From Anseranas semipalmata (lineage: Eukaryota > Chordata > Aves > Anseriformes > Anseranatidae): DNA of 64,000 bases. The position numbers and the translations under genes are program-made. The stretch is from positions 870,436 to 934,435 of the forward strand of contig VXAA01003990.1 of NCBI GenBank assembly GCA_013399115.1. The letters are read 5' to 3'. The notes under the pieces are model-generated. The model was not told where the DNA came from. It did not search any database and was given only the letters and a program-made list of their open reading frames with translations. This document shows, piece by piece, positions 23,428 to 33,780 of the stretch; positions within the stretch are counted from its first letter, which is position 1; each line of letters starts with the position of its first letter.

Positions 23428-24956
23428 GTGGTCCTGCTCGGCACGGGGGTTGGACTAGATAATCTTCGGAGATCACTTCCAACCTCAATCATTCCGTCTT
23501 TGGTCACTTCCAACCTCAATCATTCCGATCTTTGAGTCTGAGCTCAGGACAATTCTTCCACCATTCCACCCCCAAAATCACAGACCACATAGCAGATAAG
23601 AAAGGAATAACCTCACCTAATTGCTAACCCTCCTCTTTGTCCAAATGGATTATTTCAATTGCACAGCCAGTGGCTTTTAAAAGGATTGTGCTCCTCAAAG
23701 CTCGCAGAGCAGGAGATGAACATACCACCATGAGATGCCTTTACACATCATCTTCACAGCATTTCTGCTGGAGGGAGTTAATGCTGTTTCTTTGGGGACT
23801 CAGAGAGGGAACTTGCATCTTGGAGCTGCACGAGCGGGAAACAATTCCCAGGCCAGCCCTGCCATTACGCTGTGGGTGATCGCCAATCAATTCCAGGTGC
23901 AGCTCACCAAGTACAGCATGTCCCAGATTTCTCATGGCTGAGCTGATGCCATTCTGAGATTTTCCACCATTTGAACAAAGCTAGAAGTTAGCTGTTCTGC
24001 AAAGAGTTGTGCTTACACATGGGAACAGTCATTTTGTCACCAGTTTCAATATGCTTTGGCATCTGACCTACCCTCTTATTTATGATTCTTCCCATCTTTC
24101 ATTCTGATTTTATAACCTCATCCCCCCGGGAGTCTTTTGCAAAATATTTTATAGGCAGAAGGGTTCTGGTGAGTGGTGCCAGTGCATAAGGCAGCATCCA
24201 GCATCAGCCTGCCATTGCAATGTATCCTGTGTTTTGAAAAAAGAGCTCCACCACCAGCCCTGTGGAAGCAACTTCTGCAGGGGGACTGGCCCCAAGCCAG
24301 GGAGCCCCTGTCCTACCTGCTCACATCACTTGAACAGGTCAGGTACCCATGGGGCAATCCAAGGTGTCATTCTCCCCGCGGTCAGTGGAGACAGACACTT
24401 CTGAAGGCTCCCATGAGGCAAGTCACACCACCAAAATTGGGCTCCTTCCTGTCTATATTGACAGTACTGGGAACCCTGACACTTCAGTACTTCTTTAGGA
24501 GGATTTTAAGATTAGATATTAGGAAAGAGCAGGTGATGCTGCTCCTCAGGGGCCAGCCAAGGTGGCACTCCTGCTTGGCAGGAGGACAGCCAGGGCCAGA
24601 AACTGCTGCTGGTAGACAGCAGGAACAAAACTGCCTTCTTCGGGGAGAGACAAGAGTACATCTGCATGGACATGAGCTGTGATGGGCACCTGCTCTTAAA
24701 GCAAAGAAAGGGCCCATATGCTGGTCCATATGCTAGTACAACCTGTGGGTGCATGGCAGCAGGTGAAGGATGGTCCATCTTAAAAACATACCAAGGCGCA
24801 GTAGTGAGGGAATTTTCCCCAGCATAGGGACCTGTCAGGTCAACCCATGGTGATTTCAGCCAGGCTCAGTGTTTTTTTAAAGTGCCTTTTGCCTCGTCTC
24901 CAATGCTGACTTTAGAAATAATTTCTGACAACCTGACAAGGATTACATCAACCAGG

Positions 24957-25030
24957 AAAAAAAAAAGAAAAAAAAAGAAAAAAAAAGAAAAAAAAGAAAA
25001 AAAAGAAAAAAAGAAAAAAAAGAAAAAAAA
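24957..25030 (+). repeat. Phased A-tract array, (A7-10 G)n
   Basis: Eight A-tracts of 10, 9, 9, 8, 8, 7, 8 and 8 bases are separated by single G at 24967, 24977, 24987, 24996, 25005, 25013 and 25022. The G spacing of 10, 10, 9, 9, 8 and 9 is near one helical turn. The strand is pure purine. The Lys/Glu frame across it is a by-product. Confidence 0.95.
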
Positions 25031-26877
25031 TGGAAGGGTTATGACTGTACAGAAAGAAGTGCAGCTTTTCTTGCATTGTGACAATTTCTTAACTTTGAGA
25101 GAAACAGTGTTCGCAATTTTCACAGGGCATTAGTCTAATTTGTCTGAAGATCTGTTGTGGTTTGGGGGAGATGTTTATTAAAGCTGATATAAAAGGTAAT
25201 GCCAGGATTTAATCCTCAGGGTTTTAGCAAATAACCACTATCTTTTAATAGGAAGTGGGTGGCATGTTGGTTGTCAACTCTAATTTCTCCTCTAGTCTGA
25301 AAACCTTATCCATACTTTTTCTATTACCCTGTACTACTAACTTTTACAAGAATACGGTATCTGCTTTATACACAGGATAAAACCAGAAGGTAGAACCTTC
25401 AACAGAGATTCCCCATGTTTCAGGAGATTATCTGGGAAAGCATCAAAGCGGAGGACAAAGTTAACATTCGAAAAAACACTCTCAGAACACCCATTGCTCC
25501 TGTGGTTTGTGCATTATGCTGTTTTCCAAGAGATCTGGATTTGATGTCTTGTCCTTTGCTTTCTGGGGTGAGGAAAACTCTGAGCCCTTTGAGAGTGGGT
25601 ATTAAATAAGGAAAGAAGGGACCTACGGCAAAGATCAAAACACCAAAACAATACACAGAAAAAACAAGAGGGCCAAGAAGACTCAACCCTATGGTACCTA
25701 ACAATAATTTTTAAAGGCATGAGTTTGTCCAATGTGTTGTTTATTCATCCAATTTATTATAATGATGAACAGCTTTAAAACTGGAGTAGAATGCTAATTC
25801 ATACTTTATGTATAGAATAAATGATAGGCAGCTGTGAGCCAGGGAGCCATTGGGGGGGTCTCTGGCAACACAGCCTGTACAAGCAAAGGAACATAACTTG
25901 GGGTCTCTCTTAGCAATGAGAAAATATATTTTGCAAATTAAGTAGTTCTTCCTGCTACTTAATGCAAGCTGGGTGCATGTGATTGCTATTGTCATGCAGT
26001 GATCAATGTGATGTGAATTTGTACTTACACTGAGCTGGAGGAGTCTTTCAGTGCTATTTGAGTACTTTGAGTACAGGAATAGAAGTGGACTAAAGCTTCT
26101 CACCAGCCGTCAGGCAGGCAACAGGCAGGCAAATTGCTTCAGAGGCATCTTAAGAAGCAGGAAAAATGAAGGCTATTCATTTCATCACACTATTGAAATT
26201 AAATAGTGGGATGGATCCAGTGACCCTTAGAGAGCCAGCCAAGGGCAGTGTGGTAAATGTTTGCTTTTTTTTGCCCAAGAATGGAAAGTAAGTCCATGTA
26301 AGTGATTCCACACCTTTGTGCATGAGCTACACAGGGGACAGAGGCAGGGTTTGGAAACAACATGGTCTTGAAAACTGCATGCATTGCGGTTCCACAGAGG
26401 TGAGGTACAGAGGTGCTCTGCCATGGGCTAAAGCAACCAGCACCTCACGCTTGCTGCTGGAGATCTGTGGTAATGTCAGAGGCAATGAAAGAAACAGAAA
26501 AAATAGCACCTCGATTTCCGCACCAAGAAGCCTACACCATATGCACAAAAAAATGATATTAAAACCAGAACATGCTTTCCAGTAAAATACAAACCCACAT
26601 GCATCTTACATGAACTCAACCGCTGGTACAAAAATGCAACTCACCACGCGCTCAGTAAAAGACTGAGCTGCAGGTGCGAATCACACAGGTGAATACAGGG
26701 GAAGATTTGGAAAGAGTGTGGGTTCAGACTGTGGTTTTGCACCATGTGCGTAAAAAGAGTGCTGTTTGCACAGGATGGTATGAAATGTTGCCAGTGAAAC
26801 TGAGCCAGGTGGATTGCTTGAATGGGAAAGGGACTGAATACAGGGAATGCAGAACAACATATAATAAACCCAGTGAT

Positions 26878-26895
26878 GGGTGGGGGGAGGGGGGG
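26878..26895 (+). other. G-quadruplex-type motif
   Basis: The plus strand reads G3-T-G6-A-G7, giving at least four G3 tracts with one-base loops. It is an isolated motif with no promoter context. Confidence 0.65.
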
Positions 26896-27005
26896 TCTAA
26901 CTGGAAAAACATGTTTTAAAATTTAGAAGAAGTCTTCATTCTAAAATCATTCTGGAAATCCTGCCAGCCACCAAAATAACCATAGACCCATAGACTCCCT
27001 GGCTC

Positions 27006-27027
27006 TTTTTTTTTTTTTTTTTTTTTT
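27006..27027 (-). repeat. Poly-T tract (22 T)
   Basis: Uninterrupted run of 22 T. Simple repeat. Confidence 0.9.
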
Positions 27028-27159
27028 CCAAGAGATGTTAAAATAGCCCAGTAGTTATTTCTGGATCTAACAGTAAGCCAAGACAAATGTCCAATGGCCA
27101 GTCAAACCCTAATCTTGCCTACAAAGAAAACGTGACCATAAAATCACTCCCAAGAATAG

Positions 27160-27438
27160 GGGGGAATGGTTTTAGGGGGAATGGTTTTAAACTAAAAGAG
27201 GGTAGATTTAGATTAGATATAAGGAAGAAATTCTCCACTGTGAAGGTGGTGAGGCACTGTCACAGGCTGCCCAGAGAAGCTGTGGGTGCCCCATCCCTGG
27301 AGGTGTTCAAGGCCAGGCTAGATGGGGCTTTGGGCAACCTGGTCTGGTAGGAGGTGTCCCTGCCCATGGCAGGGGGGTTGGAACTGGGTGGTCTTTAAAG
27401 GTCCCTTCCAACCCAAATCATTCTATGATTCTAATAGG
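27160..27438 (+). mobile_element. CR1 LINE, 5'-truncated 3' end
   Basis: This is a CR1 3' end carrying the last 57 codons or so of ORF2 in frame ([19 protein letters not shown] ... RLPREAVGAPSLEVFKARL ... GNLVW, stop TAG at 27348-27350). The 3' UTR follows (CATGGCAGGGGGGTTGGAAC, TTTAAAGGTCCCTTCC), and the tail is ATTCTATGATTCT. A perfect 15-bp tandem duplication (GGGGGAATGGTTTTA, 27160-27174 and 27175-27189) sits at its 5' end. Because 15 is divisible by three, it leaves the frame open and repeats GNGF. Same subfamily type as 6388-6599 and 41296-41658. Confidence 0.93.
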
Positions 27439-30400
27439 CCAGTGATGACTGCTGGACTACATCTAAGAATAGAAGATGGACCCTGGTGGCAACATCCCCA
27501 GACCTACCTCAGCAGTATTGCCTTGGTGCTGCAGCAGCTCAGACTCCTGTCTCCATCGTGGATGAAATCCTGACTCTAACCCCAAACCTAACCATAACTT
27601 GAAGCCTGACTCTGCTGCCAGCTGTGACGTGATTGCAGTGTGATCAACTACTTCTGCCAGACCCAAAACTGTTCACAACTCATTGGTCCACTTCAGCTAC
27701 AAGACTAAAACTGGATCAATAAGCCCTTGTAACCCAGGGAAAATGCTCAGCATTGAGTTTACAGTGAGAATTAGAGCTAGAGGTGGGGACTAGGACAACA
27801 CGAGGACGATTGATACCTTCCTGAGAGGTCTCCTATCCAGGTGTGGGACTAATGTAATAGGGGCACATACCTTTGTATTGAAAGGCCTGACAGAGCTCTC
27901 TGTTCTTATCAGCAACTCCACTATTTTGTATAACAGGTTTGGATTTGGTGTTAAAATGGAAAGCATGAGTTATGACTGGATCTAATTGGGGTTGCTTAGG
28001 TTTGCAACCATTGCTACGTGAGTCTTATACTTCAGGATTAATTAGAGATGATGTCAGGGTGACATATCAAAAAATCTTGGTGACAAATGTTGACAGATTT
28101 GGGTAAGCAAATTTTCAGAACAAGAGCTAGCGCTGGGTTAGCAGGCTCATGGGGACCAGGGGCAGAGGGTGACCATGGAGCCAGCAGGACCCATCCCCAC
28201 AGCCCCCACCAAGGCCACAAAGACCAGCAGAGCTGGGCCAGGGGGGTAATGGGACCAGCCCACACCCCACAGCCACCAGGAGGTTTGTAGCTGAAGGCAT
28301 ATATCAGTTCTAGCTGTGACAGCTACTTCTGGGGAAAAATAAAAACAAATGGAGAGAGGGAGGAAGAGAAAAGATAAAAGGAACACTCTGCCCAGGGCCA
28401 GCTGGGAAGAGAAGTATCGAGGTCCCAGACCACAGTCATCCTCTGGGACTCTCCAGAGCAGCAGCTGGTGAGGATGAGGATGATTTTCATCATGCTGTTC
28501 CTCTTGTAGGCTTTATTTTTCATTGGGACCCACTCAAACTCCTCTTTGGGTGTTCCTGTTTATGATGGTATTAGCGCTGATCAGAGTATGCTAATCAAGC
28601 ACAAATGTTTCAACATTGGCAATAATAACTACTATTGCCTACTTTGTTGTGCACTATGTTTGGTTTTCTCTAATATAAACTAACATTTACAAACCAAAAG
28701 GCAAAGAAAAAGGGGGAGAGGAGGCCAATTCCCACAGCAGTGGTAGCTGCTTCCCATGAGGACCTGTCTTGACAACTCTGCCAGGATTTGCAGGTGCAAG
28801 GCCATGAAAATAACAGCACAAGAACAATAGCATAAAAACAATTAAAGAAATATACTGCCAAAGGGAGTCTGGAAAAGACTGCCTGAATGACTTCAGGAAA
28901 AGATTTTGTAGCTGCAAATAGTTGGCCCTCAGCGTTACGAAGGCTAAGGCTATGGGGTACTTAAGGCGCTGTGCAGCACACGTGTGAGACAAGCACTGTT
29001 TTGTAGCAGGGTGACAAGTCCTGGAAATTTCTGTGGATCTCCCTGAGGGATCCCAAGCCTTTACAAGAACAGCCTGTCAATAAGGGATGTAAGCAGCGGT
29101 CTCCTGCAGCAGGCAGTGAATGATCTGTGGGTCTGTGATGGGTCAGAAACAGTTCATTCAAGTAGATCAAGGACTTTGTGAATTGCACCTGCCTAGCGTA
29201 GATGTAAGGTATTCCTGGTCCCAAAGGGCTTCTTCGGTACTTAGTCCTGAGCCTGGCAGGCGTCACCACTCCTGGCCAAAGGAGAGGCTGGATTTCAGTG
29301 TCTCATTGAGACTGGAATGGGTCAGTGAGTTATGTCTAGGGATCTCACACATTTTCTTTCCAGGTAGTTCATCTCTATATTCATCTTTTTTTTTTCGTTT
29401 TCTTTTTTTTTCTCTTTCAAGCCAGGTGTGACATGGTGTGTGCATGGCTGCTTAGCTAAAGTCAACAACACACAAGCCCCAGACCTACTCCTTAGGTATT
29501 TGCTGTGGATCTAGACACAGCAATATGATGGCAAGTCAGAATGCAATTGGAAATAACCCCTTTCCCTCCTCTGAACATGATCTGTCAGACACTATCCCCC
29601 ACATATATAATTACTGATTTCATGCTATTATTTCATTGTGCTGGAAGAATTCTTTGAAAAGTATAACAGATCTTTACCAGTAATTTAAACTAGCTACCAG
29701 TCTACATCCTGGTTACTGCGTATCTACTGCCAAGACACTGTTTTGGTAACAGTTAATAATCAGCTGTCTGGACTACCTCACCATAAACATTACCGGGTTT
29801 CATCACTCATGTTTTATTTAATTCCACTTGTCATCAAGGCCTATTATTGGATCCTTACAATTTTGTCCAAGAGAACTGATTTTTAGTACTGTTGAAAGCT
29901 CCTCTACGTACTTTTTGCACTTTATTCTCCTGAGCTAGGACCCTTTCTTTTAGTTCTCAGGTTGACATATGATGTTTGTTCAAATAAATTCATTAGATGA
30001 TTGACAAGCTGTAGGTGTCCCTGGTGGAATATGTTTGAGATGCCAGGGGGAAAAAAAGGAAAATGCATGAGGTTAACAAATGGCATGGGCTAAATACAAC
30101 CACCTGTCTTTGATTCCAGTCCTTATGCCACAAAGCCCCCCTTGTTTACCATCCTGTAAAGGTATGTCCCAGCTGAAGAAGGTGTGAAGTGAAATCATCC
30201 TTCCCCGTATACTTCATTCTTCTCTCATTGCCTTTGTTTTCTTCCTGTTACAACCTCCTACAGTTAGCCTGGAAGCATGCAGTGTAGATGAAGCAGGTAG
30301 TTGCCTGGAACAATGCAATGGTTAAAATGGTCAAAGATTAACATGGGAGTGATGATGGAGCAGCTCCTTCAAGCGCTGCTGTTCCAGAGAGTCTCAGGTG

Positions 30401-32780
30401 ACAAAACCAAGTAAGCACTTCGGTCCCTGTAATAAGCAGTGATGGCCCTGTCGCTCACATGCTGCCTTTGCTCTGTGTTCCTCTGTCCCCTGGCTCTGCT
30501 TTTCCCTTCTTGCCAGGAGAAGAGGCTGTACAGGAAAGACCAGAAGCAGGCAGAGAGCGTGCGTGCAGGCTGCACTCCTGAGGGGCACGGGAGGAAAGGA
30601 TCCAGGTCACTGTGCCAAGGAACGGTTGGTTGCTCATGCTCCAAACTGAAGGAGACCAGAGGAGGCAGTGGCCGGGCTGAAATGAGCCTCCCACGTTCCA
30701 CCAGCCCCAGAGATTCACGAATCTGACATGTTTTGTTGAGAAATTCCCCTTCCCAGCAAAGAGTGGTCAGAGCTGGTGGTTCCTGCAAAAAGGACAGATA
30801 AATCATCATTTTTTTTGGTGGAACCACCTAAAAGCAGATCTGTGGTTGGGAATACCCCAGTGTGAAAGCTAGCTGTGGAAGATACCTGAACAAAACAGGA
30901 AAAGGCAACTGTTTCCTAAAAGTCACCAGCAGGTGCTAAGGTAAATACTTTTTTATAGAAGGTCCCTAAGCATATTGATACACCCAGGTCTAGACAGTCA
31001 TACTTAGCACCCTGTTCAGGCACTACCTCAGATAGTTCTGTTCTGCAAGGCACAAAATCACATTAGCAAGGCCTGGAGCATGAAAGAATAAGTCCTGCTC
31101 ACAGTATGTGTATAAATAGCACAAGACAAGCACTGTACTACGCTGGTGCCACTATTTGGCCCCAAACAGTCCAGCTTCTGGATTGCTCTAAGTGCAGGTG
31201 GAGCAGATGCACAATGTTCTGCATTTGTCCATGTGGAGATCTCCCACCCTGAGGCACGCAGACATGTTTTGCCAAGAGAAGCAAACATCTTTTTTCTTTA
31301 AACTGCACTTCCCTCTGTCTGCCCTGTGATTTCTCCTTTCTCTGTTCTTCCTGACCTTTCTCAGATCCAAAGCTGCTGCTCCAGGCGCAGTACTTGGAGT
31401 AATCACTGACCATCACTGAGCAATTGTAAGTCCTCTGTATAGCAGAAACAATTGTCTTTGCCAGCAGCATTTTATTGTCCTGTTTTTCCATTATTTCCAT
31501 TACTTACACTCTTCTTGGATTTTTTTTCTCTCCAGCCACTGCTTTTAACCTTCACTTAATCCCAAGCAAACCTCATTCCCAAACACTTTCTCTGCATTTG
31601 ATATTTGTTTATTTCCAAAATTCCTTCAATTATGTCATTTGTGGTCTTATTGGGTTGGTCATGCTGAAGCACCCTTCCTTGGTCATCACAAGGCAACAGG
31701 GAACGATGGCACAGGAGCCTCCCTCTCTTCTGAAGGCAGTGTCCTGGGTTTGCACACAGTGGTGTTTTGGGTGTGGATGATGCTGAGCCTCCATGCTCAG
31801 GTGCTTCCCCAGGGTGGTGGTGCCTTTAGTGGTCCTGTGAAACGGTGATAGCTGGATGATGTTTTGTGTAGTTTAGCAACTCTCTCCATGTCTCTTACAT
31901 ACTGCATTCCAGTTCCTACAGTTCCTACCTCCCGAAGATGTAATACAAACTCAAAGAAATGAAAGTTTAAAAAATAAGATCCTTTTTTTCTTGATAAAAG
32001 TCATGATAAAAATGTGTGTGAAGTGGCAAGTCTGAAGGATTAAAAGCAGACATCGGAGGAACATCAGTATGACTTGTGGGGAAGTTAGTCTTCAAGTTTA
32101 TGGAAGTAAACACCTGCAGTACATGTGAAATCCCATCCTGTTCTCTGCACTACATATGGCATGTGTCCCTTTCCCCTTCCCTGCCTTTGTGGATGTGCGT
32201 GAATGAGAGTGGGCTTATCGGGGGGTGGGCTCCTGCCTCGAAGCTGGGCTGACACATAGGACCAAACCCCATGCTCCTGCTCAGGCCCAATTCCCAGCAA
32301 GCCACAGATTAAGGACCATAAGACCCAAGCTTCAGTCAATGTCTGTGAGGGAGCTGTAGCTGCCATTGCCCCCAGAAAGGACTGAAAATCTCGCTTTGCA
32401 AAAAGTTAAACCTTTATCCCCAGCATCCTCCTTTAGGTTAAAGAGAAAAAGAGAGTGGGATGCAGTAAAAAGAACAACCTTTGGGGCACCCAGCATGCTG
32501 TAGAGAGGGTCCAAAGTTAGGAAGCTGGAGGTAGCTGTTTTCCATCTCCTTCTGGTACACTCTCTGCTGCCTCCCACGCAGAGCTTTTCCAGAGCTGTGG
32601 ATTTGTGACGGGGGATGTCGCTGCCTCTTGCAGTTGTAATGTTAGTGTTAAAAAAAAAAGAAAAAAGAAAAAAAGATGACATTATTTTGTTGATTTTAGT
32701 TTACTGAGGCAGCATTCATCTTCCCACAGTTCCTGCTGCATCTAGGAAAAACCCAGAAAGGTGTAGATTGGGCTCCAGAA
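27439..32780. other. Unique DNA, no gene seen
   Basis: No gene is supported. The stretch is mixed AT-rich unique sequence with T-rich runs near 29387-29417 and an A-rich run at 32650-32674. Open frames at 30369-30827 (-) and 31138-31500 (-) carry no recognisable domain. Confidence 0.55.
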
Positions 32781-33780
32781 AATCTGACAGAACAGACTTG
32801 GTGAACACTGATGCTCAGGGAAGGGAACCTGAGCCCCACCACCCATGCCAGGCTGTGAGCAGGGGTATTTGGAGAGACCAGAGAGGCATCAGACCTGCCA
32901 GGCACTCCTAGGGCTGGCGGGGAGCCCGGGCTCCGTGCCCCAGCTGCCTGGGCACAGAGCAAGACAGCCTGAAGCTGATCAAAATGTGTCCAGAAAAAAT
33001 AAAAAAAAGCACCTCTTGCCCTTTTGTTTAGACTGCCCAACTTTCCCAGTCGAGGTAGGTGCTTCCTTCCGAACAGCGGAGAGCCTGGGGGGGAGATAGG
33101 CTGTTTTGCAGCATATTCTCCTTTTCGCTCAGAAGGGCAAGTGGGCACAACTTGCTCATAATAACAAAGACCTCTGCCAGGATTTCCCTCTGGTGCTTTG
33201 CTCACTTGCTGGGGTAGCCCCAAGCAGTGTTAAAAGGCATTTAAGGGGGCATAGGAGAAGAAGGGAGGATCTGGGGTCTCCGAAGTGCTGTCCTCCTCCC
33301 TTCAGGTGGCTGGGCCCAGAGTTTTACAGGGAGATATCCTGCAGTCCCTGCGTCCTTGCCCCGTTCCTCTCTGTCCACGTCCCCGGGGCCGCATGGCTTT
33401 GTGAAGGGAAGAGCGGGAAGGAGCCAGCACAGGCAGAACAGCTGTGGCAGCAGCTGAGTCAGATGCCAGAGTATTTTGCACAACTTTCACCAGCCACACT
33501 CCGTCTTTCACTGCTCTTTGCTCCAAACCCCATCTCCCCCTCCGGCTCTTCATCTCATCTTCAGTCGTATTGAACCCTGTCTCCTGCTGCCTTCTCGCTG
33601 CTCTCCCGGCTGGACCAACCTCCCCTTTCCCCCATCTTCTCCTCTTGCTTCCCCATGTGGGCTTGTCCCCCCCAGCCTGCCCTGCCCGTTTGGGGCACAA
33701 TCTCCCCATTCCTCCGTGCGTGCGCCCAGCCTGGCGCGCAGGGGTCCCTTTTCAGGCATTGCTGTAATGACAACCGCAGA
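32781..33780. other. GC-rich patch without recognised gene
   Basis: This kilobase is GC-richer than its surroundings, with several overlapping open frames on both strands (for example 32696-33223 minus, 33106-33573 plus and 33302-33709 minus). Overlap on both strands is what GC-rich non-coding DNA produces. None shows a known domain, signal peptide or splice structure. A perfect 14-bp palindrome, GGAGCCCGGGCTCC, lies at 32921-32934. I cannot tell a diverged exon from non-coding DNA here. Confidence 0.35.

Larger units (their letters stand above)
22827..23534 (+). mobile_element. CR1 LINE with assembly gap, relatively intact 3' end
   Basis: This is a CR1 non-LTR retrotransposon, 5'-truncated at the reverse-transcriptase catalytic box. 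The first readable residues are DDTKLGGVADTPEG (22827-22868), the motif normally preceded by FA. After the 207-base N run it resumes at the ORF2 C-terminus and the 3' UTR (GTTGGACTAGATAATC, ACTTCCAACCTCAATCATTCCG). The 3' UTR belongs to a different CR1 subfamily from the copies at 6.4, 27.2 and 41.3 kb. Instead of the usual octamer tail, the final 31 bases are duplicated (23473-23503 and 23504-23534). The two sides of the gap are in different reading frames as placed. Confidence 0.93.
23535..27159. other. Unique DNA, no gene seen
   Basis: No gene is supported. It holds the phased A-tract array (24957-25030), a G4-type motif (26878-26895) and a 22-base poly-T (27006-27027). The frame at 24173-24682 (+) is GC-richer but has no recognisable domain. 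Confidence 0.55.

Noticed and set aside
24505..24530. TTAAGATTAGATATTAGGAA resembles a CR1 ORF2 phrase (GATTAGATATTAGGAAG).
   Set aside because: Similarity stops after about 25 bases and no CR1 sequence follows. Too short to call an element.
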